Origin: Elymus sibiricus
Taxonomy: Eukaryota > Streptophyta > Magnoliopsida > Poales > Poaceae
Direction of reading: 5' to 3'
Length of the DNA: 64,000 bases
Assembly (NCBI GenBank): GCA_039707655.1
Contig: CM077676.1
Coordinates: 240,454,866 to 240,518,865, forward strand
A program made the position numbers and the translations under genes. Positions 23,160 to 34,790 of this stretch are shown here, piece by piece (positions within the stretch are counted from its first letter, which is position 1; each line of letters starts with the position of its first letter). Under the pieces are notes generated by a model, which saw nothing but the letters and a program-made list of their open reading frames with translations, did no database searches and was not told where the DNA came from.

Positions 23160-26100
23160 TGTGACAGCCCAAGACCGAGACCTCCACTATTTTGTGATAT
23201 GTTCATGCTTGCATGCTTATATGATATGTGTTTTATTTTATTTTGGCATCATGCATCATGCATCATCTCCATCATCTGGTTGTGATTGCTCCCTTTATTT
23301 TGTTCATGTGTTTCTACTACTCCTAGTCCCTCCTTGATCCTTTCTTATTTTCCATGCTCAACTTATTTCAATTCATTGCAACCTTGTGTGCTCTCCAAAT
23401 CCTTCTCTTCATCCCCATCTCATTTTGCATCTTGATCTTCTCAAAAACCATCTCTAGTTCAAAACTCCAACTCTAGCTTCCTTCTTTCATTTATTCAAGT
23501 GACATTATTTCTGGTCCAAAAAAATGTTTAATCTTTTCCTATAAATCTTAGACCATGCCAGTATGCCTCTCCACCAATTTCAGCAATTTTGGATATGTTC
23601 TGCACAGATTCAAAAATGGCTCAAGTTTGAATTAAATTCAAACTTGATTTATTTTTCTGTCTTTAAATAATGCCAGAGCATTTTATTCAAATTGTGCACA
23701 TTCTCAGCATTCCAAGGATATTTTTTTATCAGCCATCACCCTCGCCAAACCCTCTGTGAATTTCTCCCTTCATTTCTGTTTGAAGAAATAAGTTTAAAGG
23801 AAAAGAGAAGAAAGACAGAGGAGAGAGATGGCCCAGCCGCAGCCCAGCAACCAGCTAGCCGAGCCAGGCCACAGCCCACCTAGCCCACCAGCGACAGGAG
23901 CGTCGTCCTCCTCTGTACGGCAGGGCATCCAGGGGAGCCACGTCGACAGCCGGTTGATTTGACGGCCGGAGACTGCCCTAGAGCCCTATTTAGCCTCGCC
24001 CGCGCCTTGCCCTAGACCTCTTCTTTCCATTCCCTCCTTCTCCTACCCTCGCCGCCGTCGCAAGGTAGGTCCAAGCCCATGCCACCATAGCCGTCGCCAA
24101 CGCCATGGCCGAGGGGAAGCCGAGCTCCTCCCCGGCGTGATTAAACCCCGCAACCACCGTCTTCTTCCTCGGGAGGGTCGCGATCATCATCGTCGTCTTC
24201 CTCAACCTCGCACGCGACCAAGGACCCCAGCAAGCTTCCTCCTCGTTGATTTCATCCCCTGCTTCCTCTGCTTCATGGACCGAGCTCCATCTCCGACACT
24301 CAGTGCGTTCCCCCGCCGTCTCCGGCCACCCTCGACCTTGCACGACTCCAATAGCAACCCCACAGTGAGCAACCGCACCTCATCACCTCTTCCCGCCATC
24401 ATTTCCATCATTGTAGTCACCGATCCGTGCGAGCTCGGGTCGTTCCCCCATGAGCGAGCTCGAGCTCATGCACCTCGCTGCACACCACTTCTGTCCACGC
24501 CACGCACTCCCCGCAAGTGTCCGCCTCCGTGCTCCTGCGCGACGCGCGACGCACGCGCTCATGCACACAACCAGCGCCTCACAGTGCCTCACTGCCTTGG
24601 CCAAGACAAGCTCAAGCTCGTGCTCGAGCAACCCCACACACGCGCGCGCACCACCGCAGCCTCCCTCGCCTGTTTCCGCACCCCCACCGGTACTCTGCTG
24701 CTGCAGAAGCCGCCGCCTTTGCTTGCCGCCGGCATCGTCGGTTGTCGCCGTGCAGCCATGGCCAAGCTCGACCTGTTGATAGGTAGCTCAAAAGATCCTG
24801 GGAGCTATCTATATCGCTAACACTCAGCTAGCCAAGCTGGTTAGTCACGCATGCACACATCCTTGGGGTCCTGGGTTCGAAACCCAGCTCGCCCCTTTTG
24901 CCTCTGTTTTGTTTTTCTTTTGTCAACACACACACACACTCAGCCACTTGGGCCTAATCCTCTTCTGGGCTGCTGCACTGTGATGCTTCGGGCCCGTGCA
25001 TGTTTTGTTTTTCTGCCGGTGGATTTACTTATGTTTTAGTGCATTGCATAGTTACATTCATGCCATTGTTTTAAAAATGCTAATAGTTAAATAGCTATGC
25101 ATCGGATTAAAATGATCTATATATGTAAAATGCTTAGAATTTTATGTAGTTTCATAATATCCAACTTTCATCCATGTTAAAATTGTCTAAATTGCTGTTT
25201 GCATTAATTTGCTCAAATGACATGCTAAAATGGTTTATTTCATAACTAAATAACCGTAGCTCCAAATTAAATAAACTTTATATGTAAACGGTCTAGAAAA
25301 ATGTCTAGATTAACATGGTGCACTTTATTTTTCTGTTTAACAACTTTAAAATTCTGTGTAAGGCAGACAGTACCAAATTCGAAATTTACATATGGGGATT
25401 TTTCGGAATTGTTATTTGTGTTTCCGGCCTCATTTAAACTTGCCTAGATGTGTGGGTTACTTAGGCTTCACCTCTTGCCATGTTTAACAACATTTAAAAT
25501 GGTTGAGTACATAAATGGGAGTGAACTAAATATTTAAACGTGGAGTTTCGTCAATATGTAGTGTTTGCTCGTTGTATCTTTGCCATGCCATGCCTATTTA
25601 AACCGGACATGCATCATACTTGGTTGTGCATTATGCCATGATTATGCTTGTGTGTTTACCATGTTGCTTGTTTCTTTCCAGTTGTTCTTCTTCTCGATAG
25701 CCCCGGTTATGTTGCAAAGTTTGAGGATTCGTTCGACTACGTTCCGTTCGACTACTTCATCGACTCGATCTTCTTCCGAGCGGGACTTCAGGCAAGATGA
25801 CCATTACCTTGGATATCACTACTATCTTTGCTTGCTAGTTGTCTCGATGCTATCGCTATGTCTCGCTACCTACTACTTGTCTGTCTGCCTCCCATATGCC
25901 ATGATACAGCCTCTAACCTCCACTACCCAGCAAACCGTTGTTTGGCTATGTTACCGCTTTGCTCAGCCCCTCTTATAGCGTTGCTAGTTGCAGGTGCTGT
26001 TGCAGGTTGTTCCATGTTGGGACATGGATATCATGGGATATCACAATATCTCTTATTTAATTAATGCATCTATATACTTGGTTGTGTGTGGAAGGCTCGG

Positions 26101-27473
26101 CCTTTTGCCTGGTGTTTTGTTCCACTCAAGCCGCCCTAGTTTCCGTAATACCGGTGTTATGTTCCTTGATTTGCGTTCCTTACACGGCTAGGGTTTATGG
26201 GCCCCCCTTGACAGTTCGCTTTGAATAAAATGCTTCCAGCAAGGCCCAACATTGGTTTTAACATTTGCCCAACATAATAATACTGATAATAAATTTGACG
26301 CATAGGGAGTTAGCGCTACCTTAGGATTCTTAATTCCACATAATACAGGAGGGCCGGTGCTGATGGTGCTGGTCCAAAACTAGAGCAGCTTGCGGTGCCG
26401 CCCGGGGCAACTCAGGAGTTGGTCGCTGTAACCATAGCTCATTCGTCGTGGCCTGAGACGAGATACGCGCGGCTACTATCAGGGTGTCGGCACGTCAGGA
26501 GGTCCTGCTGGATTTGTTTTACCATTGTCGAAATGTCTTGTGCACCGGGATTCCGAGGATACTTCGGGCTATCTCGAGGTTGATCGGGTTATCTCGAGGT
26601 TGATCGGGTTATCTCGAGGTTGAGGTCTTTCCAACGTTGATCGTGAGAGTTTGTGATGGACTAAGTTGGGACACCCCTGCAGGGTTAAATCTTTCGGAGA
26701 GCCGTGCCCGTGGTTATGTGGCGACTTGGAAATTTATAACCTTCGGTTGTAGAGAACTTGAAACTAAACCCAATTAAAATACACCAACCGCGTGCGTAAC
26801 CGTGATTGTCTCTTTTTGAGGGAGTTCGGGAAGAGAACATGGTGGGGTTATGTTTGTACTCGTAAGTAGGTGTTCAGGATCACTTCTTGATCATTATTAG
26901 TTTGCGACCGTTATGCATAGTTTACTCTTCTTATTCTTGTACTCGTAAGTTAGCCACCATATAATGCTTAGTGCTTGCTGCAACCTCACCACTTATCCAT
27001 TCCATACCCATTAAGCTTTGCTAATCTTGATACCCATGGTAATGGGATTGCTGAGTCCTCGTGGCTCAAAGTTTACTACAACAACAGGTGCAGGTACAGG
27101 TACAGCGACGATTTGACGTGAGCGCGATGCATGTTTGATTTTGGAGTTCTTCTTCTGCTTCTTCTCCATCGATCATAGGATGGGTTCCCGGTTGGCAGCC
27201 TGGGATTAGCAGGGTGGTTGTCGTTCTTCTTTTTCATTTGATTTCATCCGTAGTCGGTTCCTGCTCTTCTGTATGATGATTGCTATGTATTGATGTAGTA
27301 ATGTATTCATGCTGTAGCTTGTGGCGAGTGTAAGCCTTTATCTGGTATTCTCATCTATTCAGTACATGGTATGTTGTAATGATATCCACCTTGCAAAGCG
27401 TCTTCCATATGCGCTTCTATCCTTAGTGGAACTTTCGAGTTCCTTGAGGATAGGATCGCATATTGGGCGTTAC

Positions 27474-27474
<1 letters not shown>
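23160..27474 (+). repeat. 3' LTR of the LARD element
   Basis: A 4315-bp LTR with the same ends as the 5' copy (TGTGACAGCC...GGGCGTTACA). It keeps about 125 bp near 25096-25220 that the 5' copy lacks, and has three rather than two copies of the 20-bp TATCTCGAGGTTGATCGGGT unit (26570-26625). Scattered substitutions elsewhere show that the copies have aged since insertion. Confidence 0.9.
24828..24897 (+). promoter_or_regulatory. tRNA-like sequence with pol III boxes in the 3' LARD LTR
   Basis: Second copy of the element described in the 5' LTR. The A-box-like CTAGCCAAGCTGGTTAG starts at 24828, the B box GGTTCGAAACC is at 24874-24884, and the perfect T-arm stem is at 24871-24887. Both boxes are unchanged between the two LTRs, although an identical LTR origin alone can explain this. 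Confidence 0.55.

Positions 27475-27538
<64 letters not shown>
27475..27538. repeat. (TAA)n microsatellite
   Basis: About 21 uninterrupted TAA units directly after the LARD 3' LTR. The left-hand remnant of the same tract, before the 5' LTR, has only about six units. Confidence 0.97.
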
Positions 27539-27539
<1 letters not shown>

Positions 27540-27767
27540 GTCATATGCAGTACTAAAAGGCACTTAAACCAACATACACTAACAGTTTAACACGATTTCA
27601 ACAAGTCTTAAATTAGGCAGTACTAAAGACAACACCCTAACAGTATAACGCAAATGCTTCCTCATGCATCTTACACGTGGCCACTACCTCAACATCGTTG
27701 ATGTCGAAGACGATCACCTTGAAGTTGTCGAGAATCAACACCTTGAAGGTGATAAGGTACCCGATCT
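27539..27767. other. Unassigned spacer
   Basis: AT-moderate sequence between the microsatellite and the old gypsy gag remnant. It may include degenerate retrotransposon DNA (TTGATGTCGAAGACGATCACC is repeat-like), but I see no supported gene. Confidence 0.3.
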
Positions 27768-28062
27768 TTAGTTGGTGAGCAACGGGAAAGGTGGCCCACC
27801 TTTATAAAGCAGACAAGTCAGCGGTATCTGGATGTTCTTGGTACCCAGCTTTTCCCTCATTTTGGTGTCTCGGACACCTAGCCGGAAAGCGACCATCACA
27901 AACTGCAGGGTGATGCCAGGGATGGTGTTTCTCACCATGCTGAAATGCTGGATGTACTGCCGCAACATTTCGTTCGAACGTTGCTCCACTCCGTAGAGGT
28001 CTTCCTCAATGTCGGCCCACTTGCAGGTGCCGTAGAAGTTTCCCACAAAATGGTCACATAGG
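27768..28062 (-). pseudogene. Old gypsy gag remnant, downstream half
   Basis: Minus-strand Retrotrans_gag-type segment (VGNFYGTCKWADIEEDLYGV, MLRQYIQHFSMVRNTIPGI, VRDTKMREKLGTKNIQ). Its upstream half lies 19.4 kb away at 47441-47865. Across one copy of the ATAGG target duplication the two halves join in frame as a normal gag stretch (...SWLINLPP, then QDLCDHFVGNFYG). It was therefore a single gag before the gypsy element at 28063-47435 inserted. The wording of the motif resembles Tat-lineage gypsy gags; lineage is tentative. The frame degenerates after the KNIQ motif. Confidence 0.82.
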
Positions 28063-28348
28063 TGATGTGAAGCATCCTACGGTCATCCCCATGGACCTAC
28101 CTTCGTCTCCCCAAGTGCCAAGTGGACCGATGACACGAGCACGTACAAGAGCTATCGAGACCGAGGTGACATCTCTCCTTAACGAGCTTCCATACGATCC
28201 ACGTGAGACATGGCTACTACCTCAATCCGGAATGCTATGTGTGCTTAGGTATGAGGAAGACCACCCCGGAGATGCTCGGAATGAAGACCAAGTCCCCAAG
28301 TACACGGACGAAGAAGCACGACGAAAGAGACCGCTGGAAGTCTACAGC

Positions 28349-28469
28349 GGCCGGACATCCGGCCGCCACCCCGGACGTCCGACCCGACAAGCCCGGACAT
28401 CTGGGCCCCTCCCAGAAATTTGGCCCGAGACCACACTACGTGGACAGGAGCCCAGCCGGACATCCGGCA
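28349..28469 (+). repeat. CCGGACATCCGG-type microrepeat array in U3 (5' LTR)
   Basis: Four copies of a near-palindromic unit (CCGGACATCCGG, CCGGACGTCCGA, CCGGACATCTGG, CCGGACATCCGG) within 121 bp, ending about 70 bp upstream of the TATATAA box. The spacing and place suggest an enhancer-like array; the function is an inference. Related copies recur at 29222-29285 in the leader. Confidence 0.7.
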
Positions 28470-28537
28470 CCTGCGCGTGCCTAACCGGCCAGAGGGCCAT
28501 GTATCCCCTCTTACCTCCCCTCTACCTCGTGGACTAC

Positions 28538-28544
28538 TATATAA
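28538..28544 (+). promoter_or_regulatory. TATA box of the gypsy 5' LTR
   Basis: TATATAA preceded by GGACTAC and followed by GGACCTCC. The same box is kept at 47042-47048 in the 3' LTR. Transcription would be expected about 30 bp downstream. Confidence 0.7.
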
Positions 28545-28931
28545 GGACCTCCTCCTCCTCCTAGCTAGGGTTAGCAAAGTGATAGCTCATTAGAGATTGA
28601 GTTTTGCTCATCCACTACCTCTCCCATGGAGACCGAGACCTCCATGTGAGCATGTGAGAAGATCCCCCAAGTGGATTCAAGACCCCCTTTGTGGGAAGAT
28701 CCTCCTAGGATTCAAGACCTCTCTCCTCCAAGGATTGGGATGAACTAGCTACCCTCTTTACCTTCTTGTGTTGGAGTTGGACCCTTGTATCCCTTTATGT
28801 GTATGTGGATTTAGCACATGTGTGATTGGATTTGTGTCAATTGAGTGTTTTCTTTGTGTTCTTCTCTCAATTTGCCCTTTCCCCCCTCCAAGTGTGAAAA
28901 GATCACCACATTAGGGTTCCACCCTACATCA

Positions 28932-30421
28932 TCTTGGATCAGAGCCACGTTGATTCACACTTTGGAGTTCTTCCCCTCCACTTTCTAGCCCAAATTTTGT
29001 TTGTTTTGCCCAATTTCGAAAATTCCCCACAAAAATAGTCATACCAATTTTTTTTGTGATTTGTTGGTTTGATGATGTTTTGTTGATTTTGATCCATGGA
29101 TTCGAAGTGTTTCAGGTGGATCTAGCTTTTCCACACCAATTCCATCCACGAAATTCCAATAATTTTTCCCCAAATTTTGTTTTCACCAAGTTCATCTCGA
29201 AGTTCATCCACGGATCTCACAGCCCGGACATCCGGCGACATCCAGCAACCCGGATATCTGGCCCGACACTCGGACATCCAGCCCCACACAGCCCAACACT
29301 CCATCACCTTCCAATTTTGCCGATTTTGATAGTTTTTCCGCCATTTCTTCTGCAAACCACCACCGACTTCCGCAACCTACCGGAATTTTGCCACGTTTGC
29401 CATTTGAGAATTTGAGTTCGCGGTTTCCATTTCCTAATGTGTTTCGGCTACTTAGGAACGGTTCGTCATCGACATCACCGCCACTTATCTTCGCCACCGA
29501 CTCGATATCGACAACGACCACTTCATCATTTTGACACCACCACCGTAAGCAAGGACGGTAAACTCGACGACATCATTGTCCACTCTCCTTGCCATTGCAT
29601 TGTTAACCCCGAGGCCCTCTTTCGCGTCACTTCCCTACGAGACTAGCCGTTTGAGTATTGCCGGGCAACGCTACTTGTGCACTTTAGTGATACATGTTCC
29701 GCATAGCTATCATAGCGTGCATATATCATCGTATCATCTTTTGTGTCATCAATTGTTCCTGCATATACATAATTGCTATCTTGCTTTGAACATTTTGCAT
29801 AAGTGGCCAAAAGGAAAATATCAAAGAGAGAAAAGATTTTAAGCAAAGAGGAAAAGAAAAACAACAAGCTTGTAAGCAATAACCATAGCATCACGCCACA
29901 TTGCATAGCATATTGATCATCCTGGATCATCGTGACCGAGTTCACCGGGAATCATACATGCATAGCATAATCGGGATAGAAATCGATACGTTTGGTCTCT
30001 CATAGGTTGTGCACAAGTTCGTATCCGCCTATTGAGCAATCGTGCTAGCATTGTGCAACACAAGCGTTTTCCGTGGATTCCACATTTTGTGCTCATTCCT
30101 TGATTGCACGAGCCCACTTATCTATCCGTATGTGTGTTTCCGTGTGCCACTCATTGCTATTGGTCTACTTGTTTCACTTGCGAATTTTTGAATCTCTTTC
30201 AACATTATTGATATCTTGCTAACAATTGCATAAATTTTGTGCCACCATCCTCACCAAGCTACTCCAAAAACTTTACTTGTGTAGGTGTGAGATTGACACG
30301 ATCCGGTACCAATTGTGCTACTTCCATAATACCATATTGGGTGATCATCGATGCATCGTCAACATTGGATAAGGTACATTGGTCTAGTTCATTCCTTTCT
30401 TCCACTAACATTTGCTTGAGA
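28932..30421 (+). other. Untranslated leader of the gypsy element
   Basis: About 1.5 kb between the PBS and the first gag codons, with no recognisable protein. At 29222-29285 it carries further CCGGACATCC-like units, the motif found in the LTR U3. The remainder is AT-rich leader sequence. Confidence 0.6.
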
Positions 30422-32870
30422 ATGATGGATAGGCCGAGCACTTCTTCCAACCCACTCTTCGATGAGCAAGAGGAATCGACCATCTACGTCACCAAGAACC
30501 ACCTCTTCGGCGCTCAAAGAGCTTTGAATCAAGCGAATGAAGCTTTGGGTGATCGCATCGAGCAACTCGCCACCGACTTGCGACAATCCGAAGCAAGAAC
30601 AAGGGACTACCTTGACGACAAGTTATCATCTCAAATGGAAGAGTTCCGCACCATGATGGTCAACCGCGCTTCATCCACATCATCATCATCAAGATGACAC
30701 TCGAGCTGACACTCTTCGGACACGTCTTCGGATGCAAGTCTTCCACGAGCACGCTCATATCGCCATCAAGACCATGAAGATCATCAAGGTTCACAAAACC
30801 CATTCCATGGCAATGGTTTGCAAGACCGCCTTCGAGAGCGCGAATGACGACACCATCGTCAAGCACAAGGCGCCATGGACCAAGAGCAAGTTCCACACCG
30901 CCAACATCAAGAAAACCAAGACAGCGACGCTCTACAACAAGAACAATAACACCGTGAGGAACAAGCCCTTGAAGCTCAACGTGTCCTACACGAAGCAACT
31001 CGCACCGTCAACGAGCGCAACCGCTGAGTGCGTGAACAAGAAGAAGCCCTCCGTCGAGAGCGACAAGAAGAAGCCGCACGTCTTGAGGAACGCCAAGAAA
31101 TGAGGAACCAGGCACGTATACCGCGTACTCGATGACAAGTTAATCAAGAGGAGCATGAGGAGCAAGAGCTAGAAGACCTACCTCCAAGACAAGATCGACA
31201 TCACCATCGCCCCCAACACAATGAGGAGCAACGCTACGGCAAGCTCAAGTTCAACATGCCTAAATTCTCCGGTAGCAATGATCCCAAAGACTACCTCTTA
31301 TGGGCATTGAAGGTCGACAAGATATTCCGTCTTCACAATTATGAAGAGGAAAAGAACATGGTATCTCTAGAGTTCCAAGATTATGTTCTCATTTGGTGGG
31401 AGCAAGTGATCAAACGACGCCAAGAGAAAGGCGAGCCACTCATCACAACTTGGAATCAAATGAAGGATGACACGAGAGCTCGTTTTGTGCCTACCCACTA
31501 TAGCCGGGATCTCTTCAAGAAGCTACAACTCCTCAAGCAAGGCACAAAGTCGGTTGAAGAATACTACCAAGAGATGGAAATTGCCATGATACGAGCTAAC
31601 ATCAAGGAAGATGATGAACAAACAATGGCCCGTTTCTTGAATGGTCTCAACCATCCAATCAAGAAAATTGCGGACTTCCAACCGTACTCCAACCTCCTCG
31701 AGCTAGTGCACCAAGCAACCAAAGCGGAGCGACAAGTGCAAGAGGACTACAAGTACTACAAGTACTCTTCCAAGACCTACGGTTCATACACTCAAGTTTC
31801 AACGACTACGACACCTTCGCCAACGACTCGAGCTACACCAAGTACCGGTGACAAGTCAAGCTCCAAGCAACCTTTGACATCTTTGAGTCATCCTACTTCA
31901 AGTACATCCAAGCCAAGAGCTTCGTCATCGACTCCTACAACAGATGTTACCGCCAAGACAAGTGCAATCCAATGTTTCACTTGCAAGGGCCGTGGCCACA
32001 AGTCATTTGAGTGCCCCACACGGCACACCATGATCACTAATGATGACGGCACCTACGACTCCATGAGCGAAGAAGAAATGGAAGCCCTTGAGCACATGGC
32101 CATGCACCGACAAGTGAATGAAGATGAAGACGCTCAAGTCTTTTGTGACAATGATTCGAGCCCCGCTCTTGTTGTCTCCAAGATCTTGACACTTATACAA
32201 CAAGAAGACGATGATCAACGTTGCCACATCTTCCATACAAAAGCGGGCATCCAAGGACGTTCCGTCAAGGTCATCATCAACGGTGGAAGTTGCCACAACT
32301 TGGCAAGCGACGAGCTATGTTCCAAGCTACAATTGCTCAAGAAGAAGCACCCTCGCCCCTACAAGGTCCAATGGTTAAACGACTATGGCACCATTCAAGT
32401 GGAGCACACCATTCAAGTGTCCTTCAAGATTGGCAATTCGACCACGGTGTCATACACAACGGACGAACCAATCACTATAGCTTCAAGGTGAAGGGCAAGG
32501 AGTACGTGCTTCGACCCATGTCGGCAAGTCAAGTCATCGCCGACAAGCAAGCTTCAATCCATCATGGAGAGACTAGTGAGCGAGTGAACCACCAAAAAGA
32601 GAGTGAGCGCCACAAGCCAAAAATGAGCGACTCCACGATGAGCAATAAGAAAGATTTAGTGCTTTTAGCCACCAAAAGAGACATGAGGGATGTGAGTGAG
32701 AGCCCATCGAGTGTTCTTCACTTTGTGCTTGTGTGCAAAGGTGAAGCGGTGAGGACTAATACTTCACAACATTTAGCTTTGGTGTTGTCTCATTTATTGC
32801 AGGAATTCGCGGACGTTTTTCCCGACAAGCTACCTCCCAGACTTCCTCTTGCGGAATTGAACACCGCATC
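30422..32870 (+). pseudogene. Gypsy gag-protease region (broken)
   Basis: The gag probably starts at ATG 30422 (MMDRPSTSSNPLFDEQ). The frame is cut by stops at 30695-30697 and several more up to about 31165, then is open from 31178 to 32491. It shows gag motifs (MPKFSGSNDPKDYLLWALKV, FQDYVLIWWEQV, FLNGLNHPIKKIADF), a CCHC zinc knuckle (CFTCKGRGHKSFEC, about 31975-32017) and a protease in which the expected active-site D of the DGGS motif is N (IINGGSCHNL, near 32275). A deletion of roughly 70 bp near 32432 removes the usual LLGRPWQ part of the protease and shifts the frame. Reading then continues in another frame (GVIHNGRTNHYSF to ADVFPDKLPP). Confidence 0.85.
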
Positions 32871-34785
32871 AACCTCATCCCCGGCGCACCTGTACCGAAC
32901 AAGGCACCTTACCGCGTCAACCCCGACGAGACCAAAGAGATCCAAAGGCAAGTACAACATCTCATGGAAAACGGGTATGTACGCAAGAGCTTAAGTCCAT
33001 GTGCCATTCCGGTTATTCTTGTGCCTAAGAAAGATGGTAGTTATCGCATGTGTTCCGATTGTCGTCCCATTAATGCTATCACCGTTAGATATCGCCATCC
33101 CATTCCACGCCTTGATGACATGCTAGATGAACTTAGTGGAGCCAGCATTTTCTCAAAAATTGATCTTAAAAGTGGCTACTATCAAATACGCATGCAAGAG
33201 GGTGATGAATGGAAAACGACTTTCAAAACCAAGTTTGGGTTATATGAGTGGTTAGTCATGCCTATGGGCTTATCTCAAGCACCTAGCACTTTTATGCGTG
33301 TGATGCACTATGTTCTTCGCAAATATATTGGCATTTGTGTTGTGGTATATTTTGATGATATCCTTGTGTTTAGCCAATCTCTTGATGATCATGTGAAACA
33401 CCTTAGAGACGTCTTGCAAGTTCTTCAAAACGAGCGACTTTATGCGAACATGGAAAAATGCACTTTCGGTGTTGATAAACTTGTTTTCTTGGGATTTGTA
33501 GTCTCCTCTAAGGGTGTTCAAGTTGATGAAGCTAAAATTGATGCTATTAAAACTTGGCCACAACCAACCAACTTGCTTCAAGTGCGTAGTTTCCTTGACT
33601 TAGCCGGATTTTATCGACGATTTGTGAAGGATTTTAGCACCATTGCACGCATTGAGTAAGAAGAATGCACCAGTTGTTTGGGGTCCTTCCCAAGATGCCG
33701 CATTTCATGAGCTTAAGAACTTGCTTACACATGCTCCATTACTTGCCTTACCCAATTTTGAGAAAACTTTTGAAGTGCATTGCGACGCTAGTTGTAATGG
33801 TATAGGTGGCGTGTTAATGCAAGAGAAGCGCCCAATCGCATACTTTAGCGAAAAACTTTCCGGCGCACAACTTAATTATCCTATCTATGACAAAGAGTTA
33901 TATGCTTTAGTGAGAGTCTTGCATGTGTGGGAACATTATCTTTGCCCTCGTGAATTTGTCATCCATACGGATCATGAGACGCTTAAATACCTTAAGGGTC
34001 AAACCAAATTGAATAAGCGGCATGCCAAATGGAGTGAGTTCATTGAGTCTTTTCCTAATGTTATCAAGTACATCAAAGGTAAATAAAACGTTGTGGCGGA
34101 CTCTCTTTCCCGCAAGTGCATGTTGGTTACTCAACTTGAGTTGAATGTTATAGGATTTGAGCACATTAAAGACTTGTATGAGCATGATGTTTCATTTGCG
34201 CTACCTTATGCCAAATGCCTAACTCACAATTCTTGGGAGCGATATTATTTGAAGGATGGTTATCTTTTGCGAGCTAACAAACTTTGTATCCCTGAGTCTT
34301 CTCTTCGTTTGTTGCTTTTGTAAGAGGCTCACGGTGGAGAACTCATGGGACATTTCGGACGCGACAAGACATTCGCCACGCTCTCCAAGAACTATTTTGG
34401 CCAAAGTTCTTTCGCGACGTCTCACGCTACACCAACCGATGCTCTACATGCCGCAAAGCTAAGTCTAAAGCTCAATCTCATGGTCTCTATATGCCACTTT
34501 CTATTCCGTATCAACCATGGGAAGATATTAGTATGAATTTTGTGCTTGGTTTGCCTCGAACTCAAAACGGCAAAGATTCGGTATTTGTCGTTGTGGACCG
34601 TTTCTCTAAGATGGCACATTTTATCCCATGTAACAAGATCGACGATGCTTCACATGTTGCAAATCTCTTTTGTAGGGAAATCTTGCGATTGCATGGAGTG
34701 CCCAAGACAATTGTATCGGACCGTGATGTCAAGTTCCTTAGCTACTTTTGGAAGACACTTAGCGCCAAGCTCGGAATTAAGCTAC
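32871..34785 (+). pseudogene. Gypsy pol: RT, RNase H and first part of integrase
   Basis: After a frameshift near 32860 the reverse transcriptase reads well (PCAIPVILVPKKDGSYRMC, FSKIDLKSGYYQIRM, YFDD at 33348-33359). A frameshift near 33640 leads into RNase H ([33 protein letters not shown]). Then come stops at 34084-34086 and 34321-34323, a frameshift near 34390, and the integrase core ([47 protein letters not shown]). The reading is cut at 34785 by the nested element; the rest of integrase resumes at 40846. Cannot make a working polyprotein. Confidence 0.92.
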
Positions 34786-34790
34786 TATTC

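Larger units (their letters stand above)
15711..27474 (+). mobile_element. Complete LARD-type non-autonomous LTR retrotransposon
   Basis: An 11,764-bp element with very long LTRs (15711-19878 and 23160-27474), a PBS, a polypurine tract and no gag or pol anywhere in its 3.28-kb internal region. TAATA lies on both sides (15706-15710 and 27475-27479), consistent with a 5-bp duplication, although the insertion is in a TAA microsatellite so this is weak evidence. The proportions (LTRs of about 4.2-4.3 kb around a non-coding core of about 3.3 kb) match the large retrotransposon derivatives described in barley as Sukkula. The family name is an inference. It must depend on proteins supplied by another element. 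Confidence 0.88.
28063..28931 (+). repeat. 5' LTR of the 19.4-kb gypsy element
   Basis: An 869-bp LTR. The first 300 bp duplicate the end of pol (PMTRARTRAIETEVTSLLNE, LPYDPRETWLLPQ). A CCGGACATCCGG-like array follows at 28349-28469. A TATATAA box lies at 28538-28544, probably close to the U3/R boundary, and a C-rich run near 28880 precedes the CCCTACATCA end. Confidence 0.92.

Noticed and set aside
20813..23337. Many Phe/Ser/Leu-rich open frames in the LARD interior
   Set aside because: They follow from the pyrimidine-rich strand, which lacks stop codons by composition; no similarity to any protein family.
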